NCBI RefSeq assembly: GCF_030272615.1
Contig: NC_081405.1
Span: 159,362,317 to 159,426,316, forward strand
DNA: 64,000 bases
DNA from: Cryptomeria japonica
Lineage: Eukaryota; Streptophyta; Pinopsida; Cupressales; Cupressaceae
Direction of reading: 5' to 3'
Position numbers and translations under genes: made by a program. Under the pieces are notes generated by a model that was given only the letters and a program-made list of their open reading frames with translations, ran no database searches and was not told the DNA's origin. Every line of letters starts with the position of its first letter. The stretch's first letter is position 1. Below are positions 21,840-34,033 of this stretch, piece after piece.

Positions 21840-23533
21840 TCGTAGAGGGCTCCCTTTGTATCAGTATTGTACCATTTTTGTATTGTAGACACCTGCGGGT
21901 GCTTTTTGTAGCCATATGATTTTGACATCATTGTATCATGACACTTTTTGATTATATATATGAGATGATTCATTTTTGCAGCAGCTATATGCATGTGTAC
22001 CTATGTGATGAGATGTTCTTATGTGATGTTTGTTTTATGCTATGGATGCAAATATGTATATGATGCAATGCCATATTTTTTTCTTTTATGTTTTTAATGT
22101 GTATGCATGATGCAAATGTGAATGTATAAAATGCAAATGAATATGATAATGCAAATGTAAATTGTACTAACAAGTGTTGTGTGTAGGATGTGATATCTAT
22201 ATGTATGTATGAAATGCTTATATGTGGTAATGCAAGTGCAACTATATGAAATGCAAATGTTTTTGGTGTGTCATTATATTCAATCATGTGATAGCAGGAT
22301 ATGTGGACTCGAGAAGGACGATGGAAGTCAATCAAGAAAGGGGGATGGAAGACAGAAGATATGAAAGTGAAAGAGCTTCTTGTGCGTTATCATCATTGAG
22401 CTTTATTATGGCAAGTAGGTTATGACAATCGAGGCATATGTTCGACCCAGAAAGTCATTGTACCTATTTACATGGAGATAAGACAGTCACAAACAAGGAA
22501 TGCCCCAATTCATACTAGACTCATAGTGTCCTCATATCCTTGGACAAGTCATAGCATTACTAAGAGACAATCCACAGACAGCAAATACGAATAGGTGACG
22601 ATACCCCATCCTCGCCTTTCTAGTCAAAGACATCCTGGAGACAGTCTCTAGTCAGAGACATCCCATAAAAGCTAAAAGACATGTCACCAAAAGAATAAAA
22701 ATCAAAAGAAAACCAAGACTCAACACCAACATTCACTGTAGTCCTCAAGTTTAGTGTCTCTTGTCACTTGTATAAGTCTTATTTGATTGTGGTCACAATG
22801 TTTACTTTCACAAAAAGGATAGATAGCACTGAACCATAATGTTGTCCGAGTCTGTTGAAAGATTTGATTTGTTGAAGCCCATTGTTGTTGTTGTGTCTCA
22901 TCTGAAACTAACTGAATCCATGAAACTGATACTTTATTGCGAAGAAGACGAAACTTTATTGCGGGTCTGGCGATGCAAGTGCTGCTTTATTGTGGCTTGT
23001 GCACGGATAGACTGAAGGAAGCTGGAAGAAATTGTACTCCTCGAAACATGTGATGTTCTCAGTTCCACGCCCATTACTAGACGTAGGATTTGCCTTAGCC
23101 ACAGATAGGATCTGATTTATTATGGATGGAAAGGGAGGTTTATTATGAATGGCTAACCAATCTTGGGTAGATCAATAACAAGTCATGATGGGAATGGGTA
23201 AGTTTATTATGAACGAATAGGTTGTGAGTGTGTGCAAAGTGAAAGGATGAAAGTGAATCCTAAAGGAGGGAGGAGCAATGTCTCTATACATGGCGCTGGT
23301 AACCTAGTTTTCACCATGGTACTTGCCCAGGGTGCCACCGAAGTGCTTTTCACCGTTGGATGAAATTATTTCTCTTTACTTTTTTCGATTTTTCAATGTT
23401 TTTTTTTTGTGTCACAAGGCACCTGTTTGCCAGGTTTTCACCAAGTAACAATTTTTTATGTTTTATAATTTTTTTGTATTTTTGAAATTTTTGATTATTT
23501 TTTTGTATTTTTGAATTAGGATATTCCGAAGAG
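21840..23533. other. Noncoding 3' region between antisense ORF and pol end
   Basis: No gene was seen. About 22030-22270 has some six or seven ATGCAAATG-like words in a T- and A-rich context. About 22390-23215 has recurrent TTTATTATGAA or TTTATTGCG words. One of these (GGTTTATTATGAATGGCTAACC) is flanked by GGTT/AACC and recalls the hairpin array upstream. It may act as a 3' untranslated or antisense-promoter region. Confidence 0.45.
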
Positions 23534-25481
23534 CTATGTGTAAAACCTGCGAAGGTGCATGCTATTGATAGGACCCTCCAAAGGTTCACCTTCTGTAGTT
23601 GAGAGCTGATATGCACCAGATCCATATGCTGCTGTAATAATGTAGGGACCAAGCCAGTTTGGTTCGAACTTGCCCTTCTTCTCTCTGTCTTGTTGATTTT
23701 TAGGATTTTCTCTGAGAACTAAATCCCCTACCTCAAATGTGCGAGGCTTGACATTGTGATTGTAGCTGACTCATTCGTTGTTGGTAAGCCTTGAGATGAT
23801 TAAAAGCAGTTTGTCTTCGTTCATCCAGTAGTTCCAGCTCTTGTAAGCGAGAGACCCTATAGTCTTCATCACTGATTATGTTTTGCAAAGAGACCCGTAA
23901 AGAGGGTAGCTCGACCTCAATAGGCAAGATAGCTTCAGTGCCATAGACAAGTGAATAGGGTGTAGCTCCTGTAGGTGTGCGAACACTTGTGCGGTAGACC
24001 CAAAGTGCAAGATTAAGTTGGATATGCCAATTACGGCCAGCATCTTCGACTGTCTTCTTTAGGATTTTAACGATTGTTTTGTTAGACGCCTCAGCTTGGC
24101 TATTACCTTGGGGGTAATATGGTGTGGAGAAACGATGGGAAATATGGAAGCAGTCACAGAGTTCACGAACATCCTGATTTTTGAAGGGATGCCCGTTATC
24201 AGTGATAATGGAAACAGGAATACCGTATCGGCAAATGATATAGTTGAGGATGAATGTAGCAATCTGTTTTCCAGTAACTTGTGTGAGAGGCACGGCTTCA
24301 ATCCATTTTGTAAAATACTCTGTCGCAGTGATAATGAATTTATGACCATTGGAAGAAGGAGGGTGAATCTTGCCTATGAGATCGAGTCCCCACTGACAAA
24401 AGGGCCAAGGAGACGCAAGTGGTTGAAGTTCTTGTGCTGGCGCATGTATGAGGTCTCCATGAATTTGGCATTGCTTACATTTCTTGACAAACTGATATGA
24501 GTCTTTCTCCATATTGGGCCAGTAATATCCAGTCCTGATGAGTTTCTTGGCCAAGGTAGGACCACTAGCATGTGGACCACATATCCCTTCATGCACTTCC
24601 CGTAACGCAATCTGAGCTTCGTCGCTTTCTAAACATCTAAGAAGAGTGCCATCTAGACCTCGTCGGTATATGATATCAGCTAAAATGACATATCGAGAGG
24701 ATTGGTGAATGAAAGTGTGACGTTGGTTATTTGATAGATCAGGAGGTAAAGTATTGTCACGTAGGTATGTGAAAATGGAACCATATAACTGGGATTCGGG
24801 ACCGACAACACATATAGTCTCAGTAGGCATGATCTCATATGAAGGAACCAAAAGGTTATCCACCAAGAACTCATAGCGGGTCTTGTTTGGAGGTAAATCA
24901 ATCAAGGAAACAATTGTAGCCATAGCATCTGCGGCGCGATTCTGCTCTCTTGGTATTTGCTCAAAGTCTATCTTTGTGAAGTGTTGTTTCAGGTCATCCA
25001 CCATTTGTTTATAAGGCATTAATTTTTCATCTTTTGTTTGGTAATCATCAGTTGCTTGACGAATGACAAGTTGGGAGTCCCCAAAAACACGAAGTTCCTG
25101 GATCTTCCATTGAACTACAATTCGTAATCCTGTTGTTAATGCCTCATACTCCACTATATTGTTAGTGCAAGGAAATGATAAGCGGTATGATTTTGGTATA
25201 GAATCTCCTTGAGGAGTTATAAAGAGGATGCCAGCTCCTGCCCCATGCTGTGTGTATGAGTTGTCGAAGTACAGTTGCCATGGCTTTGCATGTGACATTG
25301 TCAAAATGGATTCATTCGAAAATTCTGAACTTAGAGGAACATCATCTATCATGGGAGCATCTGCTAATTGATCTGCGATGGCTTGTTCTTTTATTGCTTT
25401 TCTATCCACATACTCGATGTCGAATTCACTCAGTATCATTACCCATTTGGCTAGTTGCCCAGTAAGTGTTGCTTTATTGAG
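23534..25481 (-). pseudogene. Tat pol 3' part: end of first RNase H, archaeal-type RNase H, integrase
   Basis: The minus-strand frame resumes to the left of the copia insertion at 25482. It begins with the end of the retroviral RNase H (LTGQLAKWVMILSEFDIEYV). An archaeal-type RNase H follows (LYFDNSYTQHGAGAGI, VEYEAL, VFGDSQLVI, NRAADAMA), with acidic residues kept but the usual DGS changed to DNS. The integrase has a zinc-binding part (CKQCQIHG) and core motifs WGLDLIG, ITDNGHP and GNSQAEASNKT, so the D,D,E residues are present. A frameshift near 23740 separates the C-terminal beta domain (VGDLVLRENPKNQ, LGPYIITAAYG), which ends at TAG 23534. Two RNase H domains place the element in the Tat group. 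Confidence 0.9.
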
Positions 25482-26375
25482 TGTAAGGAAGTTAAGTAGC
25501 GGAAACAACTTCCTACACTAACCTTGAGAGGAGGGTAATGCAAAACTTTTTCAGATCATTACAACAGTTACAGAAAATAGAAATAGATATAATAGCATTC
25601 ATACCACAACACAATGATTTACGTGGAGAAAACCCTTTCGAGAGAAAAACCCCACACTCCAAAAGCAGCTCAATATTTTATTCAGCAATCAAAAACAAAT
25701 TACAACATACTTGCAGAGCAAGCTCTTCACAGGAGTACCACTATTCAGAGATTCAGAGGCAACTCAATAGCCATAAGACTCTTACACACAACCTCTATCT
25801 CACACACCTCATAAATAGGAGATACAATACAAGAAACCGTCAAACGGTATTACAAAACCATGGGCTAAAACCACCCAATAAGGTGTAGCCGACCTTACCT
25901 CCCTTCTAGATGCCCTATGACATGTTAAAGCACACATCAACACGTGTCGCTCCCTTTTACAGCTCATTTATGTATCCGATACAAATTATTTTTCCTATTT
26001 CAGGAGTACAAACTTCCAGAGGCCATAACTTGAGAACCGGGTGTCCAATTGACGAACCGTTTGAAGCACCGGAAAGCTCGTGAAGTTCTCTATCACCTTG
26101 TAACTGGCTGCATTAGTTACGACCACTTTTCAGGGTGTTTTGGAGCCTCTAAAGCCCCCAAAATTAAGTTTAAACATTTTATCGCACCCCTCCAAGATGA
26201 AAACTTTAATATCTTCAAAACTAGCTGTGACCTTGCGACGCAACTTTACCGGAATGCTTATCTAGCCAACCAGAAGCTTTAGGGAGAGTTTCGCACCATT
26301 TCGTGCTCAAATGAAAACTTACTATAAATAGTAACCTCGCATAAATGCAAGGTTGAGACACCAGTTTTCCCAACA
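25482..26375 (-). repeat. 3' LTR of copia 1
   Basis: The 894-bp repeat reads TGTAAGGAAG...TTTCCCAACA on the given strand. The adjoining 26376-26388 reads CAAGTGGGAGATT on the minus strand and serves as the polypurine tract. A decayed copy of the LTR hairpin box lies at 25622-25655. Confidence 0.95.
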
Positions 26376-26431
26376 AATCTCCCACTTGTCGAACACCTTG
26401 CAAGAGCGGAAGGGAATGTCAACACAATGAA

Positions 26432-29400
26432 TCAATTGCTAGGAGCCATAAGGCCCATAGACTTTGTACACCATCTGAACTTCTCTGTGCTCACAGCCTT
26501 AGTTAAAGCATCTGCAACATTCATCAAAGTTTCCACCTTAACCAGCTTCACCCTACCATCTTCGACCATATCTCTAACAAAATGATACTGAACATCAATA
26601 TGTTTGGTCTGGGCATGAAATGTCAGGTTCTTGGCTAGGCTAATTGCACTTTGACTGTCACAGTAAACTGTCACTGTACCTTGTTTTATTCCAATATCCG
26701 AACACAGTCTCTTAAGCCAAATGGCCTCTTTACAAGCATGAGTAGCTGCCATATACTCTGCTTCAGTAGTGGATAAAGCAACCACAGCCTGTCGCTTACT
26801 CATCCAACTAATTGCACCACCAAACAAGGTAAACACATAAGCACTGGTGGATCTTCTGCTATCAATATCACCTGGCCAATCTGAATCGACATAACCATGG
26901 ATATCAAGGGAAGTCATGTCTCCAACTGAATTACCATGATAACACAAAGAATACTCTGAAGTACCCTTCAAATATTTGAAGACTCTTTTGACTGCATCCC
27001 AATGAACTCTACCAGGATTAGACATATATCTAGAAAGTACTCCCACTGCTTGGGCAATGTCTGGTCTAGTACAGACCATAGCATACATCAAACTTCCAAC
27101 TGCACTCTAGTAAGGCACTCTGCTCATGTCTTCCATCTCCAATGGGGATGTAGGACAATCTGAAACAGATAGTTTCGTTCCAACTGTAAAAGGAACACTC
27201 AATGGTCTACAATTCTGCATGTTGAACCTCTGTAACACTGAATTCACATACTTACTCTGGCCTAGCCATAGCTTTCTGTTCACCCTATCTCTTCTAATTT
27301 CCATCCTAAGAATGTGCTTTGCTGCACCAAGATCTTTCATTTCAAATTTAGCAGCGAGCTGAGACTTCAATTCTGAAATCATACCTTTCCCTTTACCAAT
27401 GAATAACATATCATCAACATACAATGCAATGAATAAGAAATGATCACCATCAGATTTATAATAAACATATTGATCTGATTTAGAACGTTCAAATCCCAAA
27501 CTCAACACATATGTATCAAATTTCTGGTACCACATCCTAGGACTTTGTTTGAGGCCATACAAAGATTTCTTCAATTTACAGACCAAATTACTTTTTCCTT
27601 TCACCACATAGTGCTCCGGCTGTGTCATATAAATATCTTCCTCCAAATCACCATGAAGGAAAGCAGTTTTCACATCCATTTGCTCAACCTCTAAATCATA
27701 GGCAATAGCAATAGAAAGCAAAAATCTAATGGACGTCATTTTTGCAACAGGAAAAAATATCTCACCGTAATCAACACCCTCAACCTGAGAGTAGCCTTTT
27801 GCAACCAACCTTGCTTTATACTTCTCAATGCTTCCATCTGAACCAATCTTTTTCTTGAACACCCATTTACAACCAACAGGTTTTCGTCCTTCAGGCAATG
27901 GTACAAGATCTCATGTATCATTCTTTTTCAAAGCTGCCATTTCTTCCTCCATAGCAGTCTTCGAGGATTCTGCATCATTCATACCTAATGCCTCTTCTAC
28001 AGATTTCGGTTCATCCACACTAGTATTCAGAGCAAAAATACATCTCCAATCATCAGGTGAATACCTTTCAAGTGGTTGTCTATGTCTTGTAGACCTTCGA
28101 ACAAGCTGAGTTGGAGGTTCTTCCTCCTCTTCTGAAGATTCAAAGCTAGACGAGCTCTCCTCAACTTCTTGCCTATCTAGGGGTCTCGATTCAACTCTTT
28201 TAGGTGTAGAAGGAAGTTGAATCACATCTTCTTTTTTAGTCTGTTCTGGCTGCAATGTAACAAAAGAAGACTTAATTTCTCTAAAAATAACACTTCTACT
28301 GTGAATTACCTTTTATGCAACAGGGTCCCAAAGCTTGTATCCTTTCACACCATAACTATACCCAATGAAGATACATTTCACAGCCTTGTTCTCCAATTTT
28401 GTTCGCTTCTCCTTTGGCACATGTGCATATGTCTCACAACCAAAAACTCTAAGATGTCTCAATGAAGGCTTGTGACTTGACCATGCTTCCATAGGCGTTT
28501 TATCAACAAGAGCTAATGTAGGAGACCTGTTAATCAGGTAGCAAGCAGTGGCAACAGCTTCAGCCCAAAACTTTTGTCCGAGACCAGTACCACTCAACAT
28601 ACTCCTAGCCTTCTCCATCAGTGTCCTGTTCATTCTTTCTGCAACTCCATTCTACTGTGGAGAATACAGAGTTGTCTTCTACCTGTTAATTCCACAGTCT
28701 TTACAGAATCTATCAAAATCATTAGAGCAAAACTCACCGCCATTATTAGTTCTCAAACATTTTATTTTCTTTCCAGTCTGCAACTCAACCATTGCTTTAA
28801 ATTCTTTAAAACGACTAAAAACTTTAGATTTACTCTTTAGAAAATATACCCATGTCCTTCTACTAAAATCATCAATAAATGAAATATAATATGTGGATTT
28901 TCCAATCGAAGAGACATCTATTGGACCAAACACATCAGAATGGATAAGATCCAAAACACCACAAGTTTTATGAGAACTCGAGTAAAACTGAACGCGGTTT
29001 TGTTTTCCATAAATGCAATGCTCACAGAAATCAAAGTCAAGATTACAATCATTCAAACCTTCAACAAGGTTTTTATTTTTCAAGGTCCTTAGACTCTTTT
29101 CTCCAATGTGGCCAAGTCTCTAGTGCCATAACATAGTCTTCTCTGTAGGTAACTTTGCTTCAGACGAAAGAGCACCCTTAGGTACCCAAAAACCATTTCC
29201 ATCTGCTAAAGGTGAAACCTTCAAATCTTCCAATGAAGTATCCGCAGATTTACTTTTTACAGAAGTGCTATTACACTCTACAGTGTATGCTTCTAGCTTA
29301 TACAAAGTGTCAAACCTGACACCTCTAGCAACTACCATAGCATCCTTAATCATCTTACATCTTGCTTCAGAAAAGACTACCTGCACACCCGCATCTATCA

Positions 29401-30475
29401 GTTTGCTCACAGATAACAGGTTTCGTTTTAATCTAGGGATATGCAGCACACCATTAATCCTTTTTATTCTACCATCAGAAAACCTGATTCTAACTTTACC
29501 TCAACTAACAATGTCTAGAGGTGAATTATCACCCAAGTACACCTTACCTCCATTAAATCCTTCATATTCAGAAAACCAATCTCTATTGGAAGTCATATGA
29601 AAAGATGCACCTGAGTCAATTAGCCAGGCATCATTACCTGCATGAGTCGCCAAAGCCGCAACAAATGCATCGCCATCTTCCTTGTCGGACTCAGAATCAG
29701 AATCGAACTTTTTCTTTTTCTTCTTCTTTTCTTCTTTGCAGTCCTTACGGATGTGACCTGGTTTACCGCAGTTCCAGCAAATGACTTTGGACTTTCTAGG
29801 AGATTTCGATCTCCCTTTGGATTTGGACTTGTTGCGCTTCTCATTCTTCTTGCCTTTCTCCTTAGGTCTTCCATGAATGGTTAGGGCTTCCTTTGAACTG
29901 ATGGATACCTTCTTTCACATCTCTTCACCGAGTAGGGCACCCACCACGTCTTCAGATTTCAAAACAATAGAAGTACTATCGATAGCCATAACAAGAGAAT
30001 CCCACAAATTAGGCAAAGAACAAAGCAAGATCTGACATTTCTCCTCTTCGTCCATCTTAACACCGACAAATACTAATTGAGCCACCAACATATTGAATGC
30101 TTCCAGGTGGTCTGCAATTCGTCCACCCTCTTCCATCTTCAAGGAATACAATTTCTTTCTTAAGAAAATTTGATTTAATAAAGATTTCGCTTGATACATC
30201 TCACCAAGCTTAGTCCATAGCTTCTTTGCAGAGTTTTCTTCATGGACATTGATTAGAACAGAGTCTGCCAGGCACAGTCTGATTAGACCCTTGGCTTTTT
30301 GGTCCATAACATCATACTGAGCTGTCGCAGTAGGATCTGAGGGCCTTTGGACATTCGCATCAATAGCATCCCAAAGATCTCGATCTATTAGCAGATCTTC
30401 CATCTTCAGCTTCCACATCTCAAAATTACTTCCATTAAATTTCTCCACCTCTATTCTCCCTGACGAACTCGCCAT
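26432..30475 (-). pseudogene. Copia 1 gag-pol polyprotein, inactivated by nonsense codons only
   Basis: One frame of 1,348 codons runs from the ATG at 30475 (MASSSGRIEVEKFNG) to the stop at 26432. In order: Gag (UBN2-like, residues 1-190), knuckle CWNCGKPGHIRKDC near residue 235, protease LIDSGASFHM near 285, GAG-pre-integrase (RLGHIGEKS) near 452, integrase with HSDVFGP near 515 and NGVAERMNRT near 610, RT with MDVKTAFLHG and LYVDDMLFIG near 920-1000, and RNase H (VYCDSQSAISLAKN) near 1,260. Eight in-frame stops occur at 29915, 29501, 29120, 28679, 28652, 28313, 27911 and 27107, with no frameshift. Most are explained by C-to-T or G-to-A change, for example CGA to TGA or TGG to TGA. The second integrase aspartate is asparagine (RTNNGGEF where RTDNGGEF is usual). 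Confidence 0.95.
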
Positions 30476-30585
30476 CTGAATATTCCTGCAACAAAATCAA
30501 AAAGTGTCTTCTGCACAAGCTCCCACTCAAATCTGGATTAGTTCAAAAAACCCAACTGCCCACAATTGAAACCAAAGGTGATCAG

Positions 30586-30597
30586 GCTCTGATACCA
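30586..30597 (-). other. Primer-binding site of copia 1
   Basis: On the minus strand this reads TGGTATCAGAGC, an exact match to the standard initiator-Met tRNA primer site. It lies two bases inside the 5' LTR. Confidence 0.93.
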
Positions 30598-30599
30598 CA

Positions 30600-31493
30600 T
30601 GTAAGGAAGTTAAGTAGCAGAAACAACTTCCTACACTAACCTTGAGAGGAGGGTAATGCAAAAAAATTTCAGATCGTTACAACAATTACAGAAAATAGAA
30701 ATAGATATAATAGCATTCATACCACAACACAGTGATTTACGTGGGGAAAACCCTTTCGGGAGAAAAACCCCACACTCCAAAAGCAGCTCAATATTTTATT
30801 CAGCAATCAAAAACAAATTACAACATACTTGCAGAGAAAGCTCTTCACAGGAGTACCACTATTCAGAGATTCAGAGGCAACTCAATAGCCATAAGACTCT
30901 TACACACAACCTCTATCTCACACACCTCATAAATAGGAGATACAATACAAGAAACCGTCAAACGGTATTACAAAACCATGGGCTAAAACCACCCAATAAG
31001 GTGTAGCCAACCTTATCTCCCTTCTAGATGCCCTATGACATGTTAAAGCACACATCAACACGTGTCGCTCCCTTTTACAGCTCATTTATGTATCTGATAC
31101 AAATTATTTTTCCTATTTCAGGAGTACAAACTTCCGGAGGCCATAACTTGAGAAACGGGTGTCCGATTGACGAACCGTTTGAAGCACCGGAAAGCTCGCG
31201 AAGTTCTCTATCACCTTGTAATTGGCTGTGTCAGTTATGGCAACTTTTCAGGGCGTTTCGGAGCCTCTAAAGCCCCCAAAATTAAGTTTAAACATTTTAT
31301 CGCACCCCTCTAAGATGAAAACTTTAATATCTTCAAAACTAGTTGTGACCTTGCGACGCAACTTTACCGGAATGCTTATCTAGCCAACCAGAAGCTTTAG
31401 GGAGAGTTTCGCACCATTTCATGCTCAAATGAAAACTTACTATAAATAGTAACCTCGTATAAATACAAGGTTGAGACACCATTTTTCCCAACA
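30600..31493 (-). repeat. 5' LTR of copia 1
   Basis: The 894-bp partner of 25482-26375 has the same length. It carries the best-preserved form of the LTR hairpin for this family: GTGGGG (30741-30746) pairs with CCCCAC (30768-30773), with inner CCC/GGG. Confidence 0.95.
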
Positions 31494-33397
31494 TTGAGAA
31501 GGTATTTCAATGGGTCTATCCTTGCAACTAACTTAGTTTTATGAGTGAACATGTAATGTCGTAATTTTTGCGAAGCAAAGACCACAGCGAGACATGCACG
31601 CTCAATTGGTGTGTAGTTTAGCTCATATCCTACCAATGTGCGACTGATATAATATACTGCTTTTTCCTTGCCCTTAGCAATTTGTTGTACTAAGAGTGCC
31701 TCCAGTGCTGTTGGAGTAGTTGATATGTATAATAACAGAGGCTGATCTGGAACTGGTGGCATCAAAACTGGCGGATTTAGAAGATAATCTTTGAGCGTCT
31801 GGAAAGCCTGTTGACAATTATCATCCCATTTGAATTTGAAGTTTTTATGTAGCAGGTGTTGAAAAGGATTGCACTTATCTGCTAGTTGTTCTATGAATCT
31901 TTGGATGGACTGGAGTCTGCCTTGTAAGGATCGAAGTTGACTGATATTTCTTGGTGGTTGCATTTCCAAGATGGCCTTGACTTTTGCTGGATCAGCTTCA
32001 ATTCCCCTTTTGGATACAATGAATCCTAGGAGCTTCCCGGAGGTTACTCCAAAGACACATTTCTTGGGGTTTAATCTTACTTTGTATTTTTCCAACCGAT
32101 CAAAGACGACTGAAAGTATGTCCAAATGTGTATTTTTTTCTATGGATTTGCCCAAGAGGTCGTCAACATAATCTTCCATGGTTACGTGCATGAGATCATG
32201 AAAGATAGTAGTCATGGCTCTTTGATATGTAGCACTTGCATTCTTTAGCCCGAAAAGCATGACATTCCAACAGAAAGTTTCCCACAGACAAGTAAATGAT
32301 GTTTTGTGTTGATCCTCGAGTGTGATCCTTATTTGATTATAACCAAAGAATCCATCCATCAATGATAACATTTCATGACCTGTTGTGAGATCAACAATCA
32401 AGTCAATATTGGGTAATGGGAAGTCATCCTTTGGACAAGCTTTGTTGATGTCTCTGAAATCTGTACATATTTTGATGCTCCGATCTGGTTTGCTAACAAG
32501 TACCAAGTTGGAGATCCATTCGGGATAATCGATTGGGCGTATGAATCCGACATCCAATAACTTCTCAAGTTCTGCTTTAACTAGTAATGCCACTTGTGGA
32601 TGCATTTTTCTTAATTTCTGTTTCACTGGTTTTGCCCCCGGTTTAACTGTCAAGTGATGCATTACCAAATCCGGATCCAATCTAGGCATATCAGCATATG
32701 ACCAGGTGAAGTTGATTTGTCGTTCTTTGAAGAAACTTATGAATTTTGACCTTTCAGACTCTGTCAATGATTGAGCTAGGAATATGTTGTGTGGAACCTC
32801 TTCTGTACCAATGTTTGTTTTGATAGTCTCCTCTACCAACATGGATGACTTTTCCTCATATGATGTTGGGAGAATGTTGAGCCTTCCATCTTCGGGTGCC
32901 TCAGAGAGGTTTTTGCCCTCAAATACATCCTTTCTTTTTACTTTTTTGGGGTCAAACAGCGCCACAGTGTGGTTTTCACTATAAGACCTTTGACTTGTTC
33001 TTATTTTCACATTTTTGCGACTGGAAGGTCCGACACCCTCACCAAAATATGCCACGCTATTGAGTTCTATAGTGTATCCCACTTTATGGTCTCCAGGGGG
33101 AAGATCATCTCGTATGCCCAGATAGTCAATAAAAGCATCATCGTTTTGGAATGTGTCAAACTGTGCAGGTCCTTCATGATCCCAATCAATGAGTTGGTGG
33201 TGGACAAGGGGAAGGTCGTTAATGTCTTCGAAGTTAGGGGAGCTAAAAGTGAAGATGGAGTTATATTCGGGTATATCAAGGTAATTATCGAGGTCATCGA
33301 TGGCACTCTCCTCATCAGTCTCGATCACGAGCGAATCCAAATTATCATCACTAGTAGCACATTCTGGGACAAGTGTTCTCATCCTATATGATTTCAA
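31494..33397 (-). pseudogene. Tat pol 5' part: reverse transcriptase and first RNase H
   Basis: Residues 1-230 are a poorly conserved acidic linker. The RT follows, with MHPQVALLVKAELEKLLDVG near residue 270, FRDINKACPKDDFPLPNID, a FGYNQIRI block and active-site MEDYVDDLLGKS near residue 415. The retroviral-type RNase H follows (FKWDDNCQQAFQTLKDYL, then LLLYISTTPTALEALLVQQ). Its first catalytic aspartate is missing, as often in Tat elements where the second RNase H is the active one. The copia insertion cuts the gene at 31494; codons visible to 31397 beyond that point belong to the copia LTR. The frame continues from the upstream segment after a TAG at 33419. Confidence 0.92.
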
Positions 33398-33418
33398 CCT
33401 AGAACCTTGAGATAAGGA

Positions 33419-34024
33419 CTATGTGGAATCCTTATGGGTTATTTCTTGACCAACTCTGAACTTGTTATAAAATTCCTCTTCTTCTGTGGGTTCATCTGGC
33501 TCTCTGAATATCTCGTTGAGCTCGTAGTCACTGGAAGACTTGTCTGAACCCCATTCCCATTCTTTAGAATCTGTGGAATAGCGATCCTCTTGTTGCATTT
33601 TGGCAGCTTTGATTTGTAAAGCTTCTTCTGTCCTTTGAGTGTGGACCTTGGAAGTTAAGAAACCAAGTCCTTTCAAGCGTTCCTTTCTGAAGGTCAATTC
33701 AAGTTGTAAAGGTTCCATGATGCCTTCCTTTCGTAACCCCAGAGGGATTTTTCCATCATACCCAAATTTTTGTAGAATTTTGAAGCCTTTGCCATATTTC
33801 TCACATGGTAGGTTGATGTGGTCTTGTGTTTCCTCTTCATTGTCCCTAAAAAGCATTTTGTATAAATCTTCCTCTTCTAGTTCACCCCATCTTTGAAAGG
33901 TAGTAGGGTCCCATTTGAGCATCATGATGGATACTTGCTTGTTAGGATGTGGTCTTTCATGTTCTTTCGGGTAACTCATGACTTGTCGTAAGTACATGGT
34001 TTGATTTAAAGTATATTCCCCCAT
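33419..34024 (-). pseudogene. Tat polyprotein segment with a G-patch-like domain
   Basis: This 201-codon part of the gag-pol frame lies between protease and RT, bounded by TAG codons at 34034 and 33419. Residues about 85-125 fit a G-patch: YGKGFKILQKFGYDGKIPLG, then LRKEGIMEP and a closing KGLGF. G-patches bind RNA or activate DEAH helicases in host proteins, and some retroviruses carry one after protease. The rest is acidic and glutamate-rich (DEPTEEEEFYNKF). Its role in plant Tat elements is unknown to me. Confidence 0.75.
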
Positions 34025-34033
34025 GCCTTTGTC

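Larger units (their letters stand above)
25482..31493 (-). mobile_element. Copia retrotransposon 1, nested in Tat pol, structurally complete
   Basis: This 6,012-bp element has two 894-bp LTRs, exact TTGAG target duplications (25477-25481 and 31494-31498), a perfect tRNA-iMet primer site and one gag-pol frame on the minus strand. The LTRs differ at roughly thirty positions by eye, mostly C/T and G/A changes. It is the youngest datable layer because it interrupts the Tat pol gene. It lies on the same strand as its host element. Confidence 0.96.

Noticed and set aside
24096-24500. 134-codon plus-strand open frame in the Tat integrase region
   Set aside because: It is the antisense shadow of the integrase core, where the minus strand shows the D,D,E motifs.
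29620-29874. 84-codon lysine/arginine-rich minus frame in copia 1
   Set aside because: It is another frame of the basic Gag/knuckle region; the correct frame shows CWNCGKPGHIRKDC.
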